Of a DNA stretch of 64,000 nucleotides, positions 26,613-35,610 are shown piece after piece. The first letter of the stretch is position 1. Each line of letters begins with the position of its first letter. The DNA comes from Pseudophaeobacter arcticus DSM 23566 (GTDB taxonomy: Bacteria > Pseudomonadota > Alphaproteobacteria > Rhodobacterales > Rhodobacteraceae), in contig NZ_KI421507.1 of the NCBI RefSeq assembly GCF_000473205.1, forward strand, positions 1,275,934 to 1,339,933. Direction: 5' to 3'. The notes beneath the pieces were generated by a model. The model was not told the DNA's origin. It saw only the letters and a program-made list of their open reading frames with translations, and did not search any database. A program made the position numbers and the translations under genes.

Positions 26613-29600
26613 ATGACGACACCTAGAGCACAGTTGGAACGCCTCAGGGCGATGCTTTCAAAGGATGATTTGGTGCAGATGCGGGATGATCCGGCTGGGT
26701 TTGCGACTGTTCCTGCCGATGCAGATATTGCCGCGCCCCCGGTGGAAGCCCTGCGCATGGGGGCGGCGGCAGGGCAGGGCCCGGCGGATGATATGGATCT
26801 TGTGGTCGCGGTGATGCAGAAATTTGAGGCCGGCGAGGAGGTGACGCAAGAAGAGGTCATGCGCACTGAGGCCATTATCCTGCCGCGTCAGCGGCCTGCG
26901 GTTCTGGTGCGGCAGGATTCATTTGAGACGGTGCATCCGGAGTGGCTGCATCTGAATGACACAGAGCACGACGCGCGCGGCCATATCTTGGCAAGCCTGC
27001 CTTCTGTCGGCCGTATCAACGTGCCCAGCGACTGGTCGGTGCCCTATGCCGGAACCGGCTTTGTGGTCGGGAAAAATCTGTTGATGACCAATCGCCACGT
27101 GGCAGAGATTTTTGCAAATGGTCTGGGCCAACGCAATATTGCGCTCAAGCCCGGGGCCACGGTGAATATGGATTTCAAGGCCGAGCACGGTTCTTTCAAG
27201 CGCAGCCGGATCCAGATCATTGGCGTTCGGATGATTCATCCGTTCTGGGATATGGCCCTGCTTGAAGTCGACGAGCTGAAACAGGCGGGTGTTTTAAGCC
27301 TGTCTCAAACCCCGCCGGCAGAGTTGTTGGGGAAACAAATTGCGGTATTGGGATATCCGGCGTTTGACTCGCGCAATGACACAGCGGTGCAACACAGGCT
27401 GTTCAAGCGCATTTATAACGTCAAACGAATGCAGCCGGGGTTTTATACCGGACAAAACACCGTGCGCAGTTTTGACAACACTGTGCAGGCCTCCAGCCAT
27501 GATGCCTCGACGCTTGGGGGCAATTCAGGCAGCGTTGTGGTGAACTTGGAGACCGGCCATGTGGTTGGGCTGCATTTTGGCGGCATCTATGGGCGCAACA
27601 ACTACGCTGTGCCCGCATCGGAACTGGCCCGTGACCCCTATGTGATCAAGGCGGGCGTCGAATTTGCACCTGCCGCCCCAACACCGCGCCGCAATCCCTG
27701 GCAGCAGCAATGGGCTGCGGCAGATGGCTCAGAGGCGCCACAGTCTGCACTGGCGCAGTCAAATACTCAGGGCGATACCTCTCTCGACACACCGGCCAGT
27801 GCGGACCCCCGGAATGGGGTTTCCACCACCACCATGGTTCAGGTTGCTGCGGGCAGCGGAGCCAATGGGGCAGAGCTGTCGATCAATGTACCCATCAAGC
27901 TCACTCTGGGCTTTGATCTGGAGGCGGGGGGGGCGGGTACTGGCAGCAGCATCGCAGCCGCCGGGCCAATCACCGAACGCAGGGTCGAGCCGCGTCACGA
28001 CGGCGATTACAGCGCGCGCGGCGGCTATGATCGCGCCTTCCTGGGGCTGCCTGTGCCGATGCCGATTGCGACCAACCCAGAGGATCTGTCGCGGCAGGAA
28101 GATGGAGAGACAGAGCTGCGGTACAATAATTTCTCCATTGTCATGAATGCAAAGCGCCGCCTTGCCCAGATCGTGGCAAGCAATCTGGACGCCAGTGACG
28201 CGGCCAAGGAACCAGAGCCCGGCTTTACCTATAGCCGCCATGAGCTGAACGGGTTTACCAGCAAGAACGACCGCGAAAAGTGGTTTCTCGACCCGCGGAT
28301 CCCCGCGCGGGATCAACTGCCGGACAGGTTTTACAACCAGGATCGCACGGCCTTTGACAAGGGGCATCTGGTGCGGCGCGAGTCGGTTGCCTTTGGCTCC
28401 ACTTTTGACGAGGTGCAGCTGGCCAATGGCGATAGTTTTCATGCGACCAATTGCTCGCCGCAGGTGAAAGGGTTCAACCGGTCAAACCTGGGGGGGCTTT
28501 GGGGAAAGCTGGAAAACGATGTGCTGGAAAGCGCCAAAACCAGCCGCTGCGTGGTGTTTTGTGGGCCGGTTTTTGCCTCCAGTGACAGGGCGTTTCACGG
28601 CCGCGATCTTGCGGGCGACACGGTGGTGCAGATCCCTGCACGATACTGGAAAATGATTGTCTGCCGTGACGGTGATGCGCTTAAAACCCATGCCTATCTG
28701 CTGCAGCAAGATCTGGGGGAGGTCAATTTTGAATTTGCCAAGGCAGGAGAGTGGCGGCAGCAGGAAATTGATCCGGCTGCGTTGGAACAGCTGCTGGGCA
28801 ATGTGACCTTCCCGCATCTTCTGGCCGGCGGCGAAAAAATGAGCGCAGAGGAATGGCGCGACCTTGTTGCGGACCCGTTGACCAGCGAGGAGGAAATTCA
28901 GGAGGTTTCCCTGATCCTGCCCGGCGCCGGCGCCTTTGATTTTTGCATCGCGCCCAACCCGGATTTTGTCTATCTGCCACCGGGCAGCGCTGAAACGGAA
29001 AACGCCATGGCGGTGGCAAATGACCTGGCGCGCAGCCGCAGGGCAGCCTCCTTTGATATGCGCACCCGGTTGGGGAACAAGGACCCGGTGCTGGTGTCGG
29101 AAATGGACAGCTGGGGGCAGTTTCCTGTGTTGATCCGAGAAATTGTCGACCACCTGAACAAAGACTACCGGGTATGGTCCGTTGGGGCTGCAGGCGATAC
29201 GGCCCGCAACATGGTGCAGGGACCAAAGGAGCCCGGTAAAACCGAATATATGCTGGCGCTAAATGAAAAGCGTAAGGATGTGAAAGGCTTTGTGTTTTCC
29301 GCTGCGGGCAATGATATCATCGGTGCAGATCCCGACACGGGCAGGCCGGTCCTGACCGATCTTCTGCTGCCGTTCAACGGCGATCCAACAGATGTGTTGG
29401 GCCATATCAACCAGGCCTTGCTGGCGGAAAAGCTGGCTTTCCTGCAAGAGATATATACCAAGGTTATCAGCGATATTCGCGCCGATCCTGATTTTTCCCA
29501 GCTGCCGATCTTTATTCACGGCTACGACTATCCCTTTCCCTATCCCTGGGTGAATGACCACCGCAATCCGGTCTACGCAGCCAAGGATAAATGGCTTGGT

Positions 29601-29852
29601 CGGCCCTTCTCAGAGCGGGACATACAGGACAAGACCCTGCGACGTGAGATTTTGAAGGAGCTGATAAATCGGCTCTATACCATGCTGTCAGGATTTTCAG
29701 GTGATCCAAAACAGTCGCGGGTCTGGCTGGTGGATTGCCGCAATGCAATGCCCAATCTTGCCGATTGGAAAGACGAAATTCACGGCACGTCAAACGGATT
29801 TCGCAGGGTTGCCAATAGGTTCAAGGCGGCTCTGAAAGAGGCTGGGATCTAG
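26613..29852 (+). CDS. Trypsin-like protease - NUC1 nuclease - SGNH hydrolase fusion
   Basis: 1079 residues. An acidic N-terminal ~110-residue segment of unknown fold precedes a trypsin-like (V8-type) protease: His162 (MTNRHVAE), Asp213 (FWDMALLEV), Ser305 (LGGNSGS). A linker leads to a DNA/RNA non-specific endonuclease: DKGHLVRRE with His585, ATNCSPQ at 612-618 and the metal-site Asn622 (GFNRSN). The C-terminal ~230 residues look like an SGNH hydrolase: EMDSWG with Ser833, AAGND with Asn900, DEIH with Asp1054/His1057. No signal peptide. The ATG at 26613 has an ideal AAGGAG site. Together with the upstream gene it forms a two-gene operon with no obvious immunity gene. The SGNH assignment is by motif only. 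Confidence 0.82.
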   Translation: MTTPRAQLERLRAMLSKDDLVQMRDDPAGFATVPADADIAAPPVEALRMGAAAGQGPADDMDLVVAVMQKFEAGEEVTQEEVMRTEAIILPRQRPAVLVRQDSFETVHPEWLHLNDTEHDARGHILASLPSVGRINVPSDWSVPYAGTGFVVGKNLLMTNRHVAEIFANGLGQRNIALKPGATVNMDFKAEHGSFKRSRIQIIGVRMIHPFWDMALLEVDELKQAGVLSLSQTPPAELLGKQIAVLGYPAFDSRNDTAVQHRLFKRIYNVKRMQPGFYTGQNTVRSFDNTVQASSHDASTLGGNSGSVVVNLETGHVVGLHFGGIYGRNNYAVPASELARDPYVIKAGVEFAPAAPTPRRNPWQQQWAAADGSEAPQSALAQSNTQGDTSLDTPASADPRNGVSTTTMVQVAAGSGANGAELSINVPIKLTLGFDLEAGGAGTGSSIAAAGPITERRVEPRHDGDYSARGGYDRAFLGLPVPMPIATNPEDLSRQEDGETELRYNNFSIVMNAKRRLAQIVASNLDASDAAKEPEPGFTYSRHELNGFTSKNDREKWFLDPRIPARDQLPDRFYNQDRTAFDKGHLVRRESVAFGSTFDEVQLANGDSFHATNCSPQVKGFNRSNLGGLWGKLENDVLESAKTSRCVVFCGPVFASSDRAFHGRDLAGDTVVQIPARYWKMIVCRDGDALKTHAYLLQQDLGEVNFEFAKAGEWRQQEIDPAALEQLLGNVTFPHLLAGGEKMSAEEWRDLVADPLTSEEEIQEVSLILPGAGAFDFCIAPNPDFVYLPPGSAETENAMAVANDLARSRRAASFDMRTRLGNKDPVLVSEMDSWGQFPVLIREIVDHLNKDYRVWSVGAAGDTARNMVQGPKEPGKTEYMLALNEKRKDVKGFVFSAAGNDIIGADPDTGRPVLTDLLLPFNGDPTDVLGHINQALLAEKLAFLQEIYTKVISDIRADPDFSQLPIFIHGYDYPFPYPWVNDHRNPVYAAKDKWLGRPFSERDIQDKTLRREILKELINRLYTMLSGFSGDPKQSRVWLVDCRNAMPNLADWKDEIHGTSNGFRRVANRFKAALKEAGI

Positions 29853-30083
29853 CGGGCAGGATGACAAAGGGGAGCATCGCATTTGCTTTTGCAAGTCCGG
29901 TGTTTCCTGAGCGCGTGTTTTTCACCAAGTGTTTTCTGATTGTTTGCGTCTCTCAGAATTTTGTTGGCGGGGACATGACCAAAACAGAAGTGATCGCTTG
30001 AAAATGTCACCCGTCTGCCTGTCTTGAAACGGCGGGGCAAAGCTGGTGATCCGTTGGGCGTTTGTCTGGTTCACGATAACCAA

Positions 30084-30118
30084 AAAAGCCCTCAACCTGT
30101 TGAGGTCAAGGGCTTTTT
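30084..30118 (-). terminator. Terminator downstream of tRNA-Asn
   Basis: On the minus strand AAGCCCTTGACCTCAAC pairs with GTTGAGGGCTT and runs into TTTTTTGG. It directly follows the tRNA and could also stop the cassette from the plus side. Confidence 0.75.
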
Positions 30119-30119
30119 A

Positions 30120-30194
30120 TGGCTCCGGCGGTAGGGATCGAACCTACGACCAATTGATTAACAGTCAACTGCTCTACCGCTGAGCTACGCCGGA
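30120..30194 (-). tRNA. tRNA-Asn (GTT)
   Basis: 75 bases on the minus strand with a seven-base acceptor stem (TCCGGCG/CGCCGGA), the D-arm sequence TAGCTCAGCGG, anticodon loop CTGTTAA (anticodon GTT), the T-arm GGTTCGATCC and an encoded 3' CCA. The tRNA is intact. Confidence 0.97.
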
Positions 30195-30369
30195 ATATGG
30201 GGTCCGTATAGCTTTGGTGTTTTTGCGCGTCCAGAAGAAAAATGGGTTGAACCGGAATTTTTTTCCCCTCCTACCAGCTGTCATGTGAAGCGAGTTTGAC
30301 AGGCAGGCTTTGGCAGTTCTCTTGGAGATAAGGGGGGCAAGGGGGCATTGGCTCAGATACCCCCCATAT

Positions 30370-31134
30370 TCATTCCACCGCACGAATGGGCTGCACCTGG
30401 GGGTGGTTTTGGGCGTCCAGGGTAATCTTGGCCTCGATGCCATACATGGTGCGCAGGTTCTGTGCGGTCAGAACCTCCACAGCCGGACCAGAGGCGGTTT
30501 TTTTCCCGCCGCTGAGCCCGACAATGCGGTCGGCATATTGGGCTGCGAGGTTTAGATCATGCATGGCCAAGCCGATAATGGTGCCGTTTTGGCGCGCCAC
30601 CTTCCGCAACCGGTCAAGCACCAGCAGTTGATGGCGCAGATCCAGCGCGGCGGTTGGTTCATCCAGCAGCAGAACGCGAGGCTGGCGAAACAGGGCCTGG
30701 GTCAAAAACACCAGCTGGCGTTGCCCGCCGCTGATTTCGTCCAGTTGCCGGGCCTGCAGTGCCGCAAGTCCAAAGGTGTCGAGCGCGGCCATGGCTTGCT
30801 CGGCAAGGCCTGCTGGCAGGCGCAGACCAAGGCTGCCCAGACGCCCCAGGAGCACAACTTCCAGCACGGTCAGCGACGACTGCGCACTGGTGTCCTGCGG
30901 CATATAGGCGATCTGGCGGCGCTGCTCTTCTGGCGAGAGCACGCCTCCGGACACAGAGATCACCCCCTGCATCGGACTGAGCCCGGCAAGGGCGCGCAGC
31001 AGGGTTGATTTGCCCGCGCCGTTGCATCCGATCAAGGCAGTGATTTGCCCTTGAGGCCAAAGATCATCAAAGCCGCAGATTACCGGCGTGTTGCCGTAGG
31101 CCACGTTCAGGTTTTTGATATGGAAACTCACCAA
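30370..31134 (-). CDS. ABC transporter ATPase, FecE/FhuC type
   Basis: A 254-residue ATPase with Walker A GCNGAGKST, signature ISGGQRQ and Walker B VLLLDEPTAALD, of the iron-siderophore/heme/cobalamin importer family. It overlaps the permease gene upstream by seven bases, so it is translationally coupled. Third gene of a binding protein-permease-ATPase operon. Confidence 0.9.
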   Translation of the reverse strand: MVSFHIKNLNVAYGNTPVICGFDDLWPQGQITALIGCNGAGKSTLLRALAGLSPMQGVISVSGGVLSPEEQRRQIAYMPQDTSAQSSLTVLEVVLLGRLGSLGLRLPAGLAEQAMAALDTFGLAALQARQLDEISGGQRQLVFLTQALFRQPRVLLLDEPTAALDLRHQLLVLDRLRKVARQNGTIIGLAMHDLNLAAQYADRIVGLSGGKKTASGPAVEVLTAQNLRTMYGIEAKITLDAQNHPQVQPIRAVE

Positions 31135-32216
31135 TGTCTCCTTTGTCCACGCAGGATGAGAAGGAACAGGAAGGGCACGCCAATCAGGGCGGTGACGATG
31201 CCAATTGGGATCACGCCACCGGGAGAGACCAGTTTGGACAGGACAGAGGCGCCGGTCATGACAATTGCACCAACCATCGCCGCCATAGGCAGCAATACAC
31301 GCTGATCCTCACCCACCAGCATCCGTGCGATATGTGGTGCGACAAGGCCAACAAAACCAATGGTGCCAACAAAGGCGACCGCTGCCGCCGTCAGAAAGGC
31401 AACCATCGCAAAGAGCTTGATGCGCAGTGCATGCACATTGACGCCAATGGCTGCCGCCCGCGCATCACCAAGGCGCAGGGCGGTCAATTGCCAGAGGTTG
31501 GGCAGGACGGCGATGGTGCTGACAGCAAAGACAATGGCCACGATTGGCACGTTGTTCCAACTGGCCTTGAGAAGCGAGCCAAACAGCCAGAACACTATGG
31601 CCTGAAGCACTTCGGGAGCGGCAAGATATTGTACAAGCGATTGTGCAGATTGGAACATGAACAGGGTGGCGATCCCTGCCAGCACCATGACCTCGGGACG
31701 CATGCCGCGCATTTTTGAGAAGGAAAACACCAGGGCTGCGGCCAGAACGCACATGACAAAGGCTGACAGGGGCACGGTCAGCCATGGCAGCAAAGGCAGG
31801 CTAACGCCGGTCAGAATTGCCAGCGCCGCGCCAAACCCGGCTGCTGCCGAAAATCCCAGCGTATAGGGGCTGGCGAGCGGATTGCCGAGGATCGTTTGCA
31901 TATGCACGCCCGCAGTGCCCAGAGACATGCCCACCAGAATGGCCATCAGGGTCATCGGCAGGCGGATGTCCTGAACAATCACCCGTGTTGTGGGATCCGC
32001 CGTGGCCGGGGTGAACAGCCCGGTCAGAACTTCGGTCAGCCCCAACATCGCGGGGCCGGTCAGAATGTCTGCGATGATCAGCGCAGCCAGAACGGCAGCG
32101 CCCCCAACAAGCCGGGTCAGGCGTCGCAGGATCAATGTGCGGTAAGCCGTTGAAATTGCAGTGTCAGGGGCGGCATAAACCGCCCCTTTCTGCTGTGCGG
32201 GGGATGCGGGTATCAC
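31128..32216 (-). CDS. FecCD-family ABC permease
   Basis: A 362-residue permease with eight to ten hydrophobic helices and the FecCD signature GNPLASPYTLGFSAAAGFGA and FVGLVAPHIARMLVG. It transports an iron complex, haem or corrinoid across the inner membrane. ATGA overlap with the binding-protein gene. Confidence 0.9.
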   Translation of the reverse strand: MIPASPAQQKGAVYAAPDTAISTAYRTLILRRLTRLVGGAAVLAALIIADILTGPAMLGLTEVLTGLFTPATADPTTRVIVQDIRLPMTLMAILVGMSLGTAGVHMQTILGNPLASPYTLGFSAAAGFGAALAILTGVSLPLLPWLTVPLSAFVMCVLAAALVFSFSKMRGMRPEVMVLAGIATLFMFQSAQSLVQYLAAPEVLQAIVFWLFGSLLKASWNNVPIVAIVFAVSTIAVLPNLWQLTALRLGDARAAAIGVNVHALRIKLFAMVAFLTAAAVAFVGTIGFVGLVAPHIARMLVGEDQRVLLPMAAMVGAIVMTGASVLSKLVSPGGVIPIGIVTALIGVPFLFLLILRGQRRHW

Positions 32217-33331
32217 TCGTCGCTACCTGGCAATTGAGTCATATAGGTGCCTTTGAATTCTACCGGCATATAGGTGGCAAAGAACCGGTCAAGCGAGGCC
32301 TGCGGGTCCAGATCCGCGAACTGTTCCGGGTACATCGCCTTGGCGAGGAACTGCAGGAAGGCATAGTCATAAAGCGTGCGATTGCCGCCATGATAGATGC
32401 CAAAGACCTGGCCGTTCTTTACCGCGTCCAACCCCTGCCAACCGGGGCGATCCATATAGGCCTGCATGCGCTCATGGGTCAGCTTGGGGTCCACGCCTGG
32501 CCCCATGATGACAGCCTCATCACGTCCGGCCCAGCCGGACCCGGCCAGCAGGATTGCCTGTGGGTTTTGAGCCAGCACATATTCGGGGCTCAGCTTGCCC
32601 CAGTTGCTGATCTGGCCATTGGCAATATTGGTGGCGCGCAGCTGGTCGATCACGGACCCCCATTGTGTCCCCGAGTAGGAGTTGTCGATCGTGTCTTTGC
32701 CTTTGCGGGCCAGTTCCACGTAGACCTTGGGATGGATGTCGTCGGGCAGTTGCGCGAGGCGGGCTTCGATCTCGCCTACGGCGGCGGCATATTCACTGGC
32801 CAGCGCATGGGCGCGGTCTTCGGTGCCCATGATCTTGCCCAGAATTTTGGTGGACTGGACATGTTTTTCCACGGTCTGCGCGTTGTAGTCCAACACAACG
32901 ATTGGAATACCTGCGGCTTCCATGCGGTTGGCGACGTCTCCGAGGCTACGATACTGCCAGGCGGCCAGAACGGCCAGGTCAGGCTGTGCCGCTATTGCCG
33001 CTTCCAGCGAGAAGGAACCGGAATCGACTTCCCCGACGTCTGTGAGCTCTTCCAGACGCGGGATCGCGGCGGCATAGGTCTGCCATTGCAGATTGCGCCA
33101 ACCTTCCCAGGTGTCTTTGGAAATCGCAACAACCCGGTCATAGGATTCGGCGCCGGCGATGGCCATGAAGTCTTCAAAGTAGAAGCCCAGCAGGATGCGC
33201 TGTGGATCTTCCGGCACCTCGACGGTGCGGCCCATGGTATCGGTTACGGTGATCGTGTCAGCCCAGGCGGGCATGGCGAAAGAGGCTGCAAAAGCAGCTG
33301 CGGCAACGCCGCTTGCAAGTGTTTTGAACAT
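32213..33331 (-). CDS. Periplasmic binding protein for iron complex or cobalamin-like ligand
   Basis: A 372-residue class III binding protein with a signal peptide (MFKTLASGVAAAAFAASFAM; cut after AWA). The start of the mature part, TITVTDTMGRTVEVPEDPQRIL, is typical of FecB/BtuF-type proteins. The exact ligand cannot be read; no Fur box or B12 riboswitch is evident in the short leader. Confidence 0.87.
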   Translation of the reverse strand: MFKTLASGVAAAAFAASFAMPAWADTITVTDTMGRTVEVPEDPQRILLGFYFEDFMAIAGAESYDRVVAISKDTWEGWRNLQWQTYAAAIPRLEELTDVGEVDSGSFSLEAAIAAQPDLAVLAAWQYRSLGDVANRMEAAGIPIVVLDYNAQTVEKHVQSTKILGKIMGTEDRAHALASEYAAAVGEIEARLAQLPDDIHPKVYVELARKGKDTIDNSYSGTQWGSVIDQLRATNIANGQISNWGKLSPEYVLAQNPQAILLAGSGWAGRDEAVIMGPGVDPKLTHERMQAYMDRPGWQGLDAVKNGQVFGIYHGGNRTLYDYAFLQFLAKAMYPEQFADLDPQASLDRFFATYMPVEFKGTYMTQLPGSDE

Positions 33332-33412
33332 TGATTTTCCTTTGAGTCACAAGAATTCCTCGAACAGCTCCGCAGGGGGGCTTTCGGGTTTTCATTCAGG
33401 TTTTGTGAAAGC

Positions 33413-33787
33413 TCAAAGGAGAGGCGGCGCCCGGCTGTGGTAATCCGCGATAAGCCGCAAAGGTTTGTGCAGGGGGGGCGTCAAAGCCAGGTTCTGTTGA
33501 TAGCTCAGCTTCAGAACAACCCAAGTCAGGTCGTCGCGTGCCGAGGTGTCGATAAAATGCCCAAAAGACTGACACCAATCACAGCCCCCGCCTTCGATGG
33601 TGGGTTCACTTGGCTCGCCGGTGTTTGGATCAATGGTGATCAACTGGATGCCAGAAGGCGAACAGATTTCAATCTGCATCGCGTTTGCCGAGGACCCAAG
33701 CACAAGGCCCGACATGGTGAACTGAACGAACAGCCATGTGAGTGCCGGGAAGAGCAATCCAAATTTATGAAGGAAACCGTGCTTCAA
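33413..33787 (-). CDS. DUF2946-like secreted protein
   Basis: About 124 residues. A hydrophobic N-terminal signal/anchor is followed by a histidine/cysteine segment GGGCDWCQSFGH and a C-terminus ending SRAPPLL, the pattern of DUF2946 proteins that often accompany metal uptake genes. The start appears to be TTG at 33787 with a weak ribosome site, so the N-terminus is uncertain. It lies just upstream of the metal ABC operon on the same strand. Confidence 0.6.
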   Translation of the reverse strand: MKHGFLHKFGLLFPALTWLFVQFTMSGLVLGSSANAMQIEICSPSGIQLITIDPNTGEPSEPTIEGGGCDWCQSFGHFIDTSARDDLTWVVLKLSYQQNLALTPPLHKPLRLIADYHSRAPPLL

Positions 33788-33815
33788 GAAGGGGCCATTT
33801 CATGCGGATAGTGAG

Positions 33816-33845
33816 GTCGTGATCGCTGACGTGGTGATCGCAGAC
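33816..33845. repeat. 15-bp imperfect tandem repeat
   Basis: GTCGTGATCGCTGAC followed by GTGGTGATCGCAGAC, two mismatches. It marks the transition from chromosomal genes to the integrase remnant. Confidence 0.55.
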
Positions 33846-33848
33846 TTG

Positions 33849-34370
33849 TTACCAAGGTGCAAGCTTCCGTGATGGGGGTGATGGGACTATCTGCAGCCCA
33901 TGGTCAATCTGACTGGACAACCAAACTGGACAACCAAACCGGGCAACCGGACTGATAAATTGACTGACAAATCGACTGACAAATCGACTGGCCACCACAT
34001 CCAGAGGACCCTGGCCTGTATCTTTCAGAGTCCTATCCCGGCTGCCACCGCCGAGACCGGTTTCGAAGAAGTGCGAAAGTGCGTCCTGGCGTAGATCATG
34101 AAAGTGTAGATCGTCGATCTCCAAGATCTTGCAGGCGTCAGTGAACAGGTGGTTGATCGTATCGGAATGGTACGGGAAAATACGCGCATCGGATCGCGGC
34201 ATTGATGCGATGATTTTCATTCCTTCTTCGGCGATCCAACGCTTTGCGGATCGCACACTGGGAGAGGTTTCGGTCAGTGTCAAAATAACCGTGCCCTTTT
34301 GCTTCTTTCTAACGGTAGCGGTATAGCTCTGTGATCCGTCGGTCTTTGTGCGCGTCACACTGGGTCCCAT
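33849..34370 (-). pseudogene. Tyrosine-type integrase remnant
   Basis: The N-terminal 50 residues resemble a phage-type integrase arm-binding domain (RTKTDGSQSYTATVRKKQKGT). The frame then jumps to the catalytic region HFHDLRQDALSHFFETG, which corresponds to the box HDLRHEA of intact enzymes. The core region with the first arginine and the C-terminal tyrosine are missing, and the tail reads through repeats. It is therefore a deleted, inactive gene. Its start codon lies seven bases from the left end of the IS3 element. It probably integrated the island to its right. Confidence 0.8.
33913..33986. repeat. Adjacent 13-bp and 12-bp short tandem repeats
   Basis: CTGGACAACCAAA occurs twice (33913-33938) with a degenerate third unit. 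It is followed by a 12-base unit, ACTGAYAAATYG, three times (33951-33986). They lie in the decayed 3' end of the integrase gene and look like replication slippage. Confidence 0.75.
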
Positions 34371-34456
34371 GGGGATTGAGCTGCCCCCCGAAATTCGGAC
34401 ACTGACATAAGCTACGATTTGCAGTCTGCTGATCTTCGACGAAGAGGAGATCAGAA

Positions 34457-34750
34457 ATGTCGAAACGGAAGAACCATTTGCCCGAGTTCAAGGCCAAAGT
34501 TGCGCTTGAGGCTTTGAAGGGCGAGCGGACTGTTGCTGAGCTGGCGAGTCAGTTTGGCGTTCACCCGACGATGATCCACAGCTGGAAACGGGCGCTTCTG
34601 GAAGGCGCGTCCGGCGTGTTCGAGCGTGGCGGAAAGAAGCCCCCAGAGATCGACGAGGAGCAGGTCAAAGAACTGCACGCGAAGATCGGGGAGCTGGCCG
34701 TCGCCAACGATTTTTTGTCACGAAAGCTCAAGCCGTGGATCGGCAAGTGA
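34457..34750 (+). CDS. IS3-family transposase OrfA
   Basis: 97 residues with a helix-turn-helix (ERTVAELASQFGVHPTMIHSW) and a coiled, leucine-rich C-terminus ending ANDFLSRKLKPWIGK. It overlaps orfB by 16 bases in the minus-one frame; a T6 run at 34711-34716, open in both frames, is a possible slippage site for the OrfAB fusion. Confidence 0.92.
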   Translation: MSKRKNHLPEFKAKVALEALKGERTVAELASQFGVHPTMIHSWKRALLEGASGVFERGGKKPPEIDEEQVKELHAKIGELAVANDFLSRKLKPWIGK

Positions 34751-35610
34751 GGCGCAAGATGGTCGAGCCTGGCAATACCAACCTGTCAATTGGCAAACAG
34801 TGCAAGCTGTTGTCGATCTCGCGGTCATCGTTTTACTACATGCCCAAGGGCGAGACGGCGATGAACCTGATGTTGATGCGGCAGATCGACGAGCAGTTTC
34901 TGGAAACACTGTTCTTTGGCGTCCGGCAAATGACTTGGCATCTGCGAAACGAAGGTCATCTGGTGAACGAGAAGCGCATCCGACGCTTGATGCGGCTGAT
35001 GGGCTTGATGCCGATCTATCAGAAACCAAACACCAGTAAAGCGGCGAAAGGGCACAAGACCTATCCCTATCTGCTGCGTGGCCTACGGGTGGAGCGCCCC
35101 AATCAGGTCTGGTGCGCCGACATCACGTATCTGCCAATGCGCAGGGGCTTTCTGTATCTGGTCGCCATCATGGATTGGCGCACCCGCAAGGTGCTGGCCT
35201 GGCGGATATCAAACACGCTGGAAGCTGAATTCTGCGTCGAGGCGTTGAACGAGGCCATCGCCAGGTTCGGCCCACCCGAAATCATGAATACCGATCAGGG
35301 CAGCCAGTTTACGTCCTTTGCCTGGACGGATCGGCTGCGCCGAACCGGCGTGCGCATCTCGATGGATGGCAAGGGCCGGTTCCTTGACAACATCTTTGTC
35401 GAGCGGCTCTGGCGGAGCCTGAAATACGAATGCGTCTACCTGCATGCTTGGGAGACCGGATCGGAAGCCAAAGCGGGTGTCGGCAAATGGATAGAGTTCT
35501 ACAACCGAAAGCGTCCTCATTCCGCCCTTGGCGGCAAACCACCTGCCGTGGTCTATTGGCTGAGAAAAGAAGAAAACCAAACCGATCAGCAGGAGCAAAA
35601 AGTAGCCTAA
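34735..35610 (+). CDS. IS3-family transposase OrfB (DDE integrase)
   Basis: 291 residues, rve-type catalytic core. DDE residues can be placed in WCADITYL, MNTDQGSQFTS and the glutamate of DNIFVERLWRSLKYE. The frame is intact, so the element may be active. Translation probably comes by frameshifting from orfA, though a GTG start at 34735 is available. Confidence 0.92.
   Translation: MDRQVRRKMVEPGNTNLSIGKQCKLLSISRSSFYYMPKGETAMNLMLMRQIDEQFLETLFFGVRQMTWHLRNEGHLVNEKRIRRLMRLMGLMPIYQKPNTSKAAKGHKTYPYLLRGLRVERPNQVWCADITYLPMRRGFLYLVAIMDWRTRKVLAWRISNTLEAEFCVEALNEAIARFGPPEIMNTDQGSQFTSFAWTDRLRRTGVRISMDGKGRFLDNIFVERLWRSLKYECVYLHAWETGSEAKAGVGKWIEFYNRKRPHSALGGKPPAVVYWLRKEENQTDQQEQKVA

Noticed and set aside
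30100..30194. Attachment-site duplication of the tRNA-Asn 3' end
   Set aside because: The tRNA end sequence was not found again on the cassette's left side or elsewhere in the window by eye.
33913..33986. CRISPR-like array
   Set aside because: Units of 12-13 bases without spacers; a CRISPR needs longer repeats separated by unique spacers.
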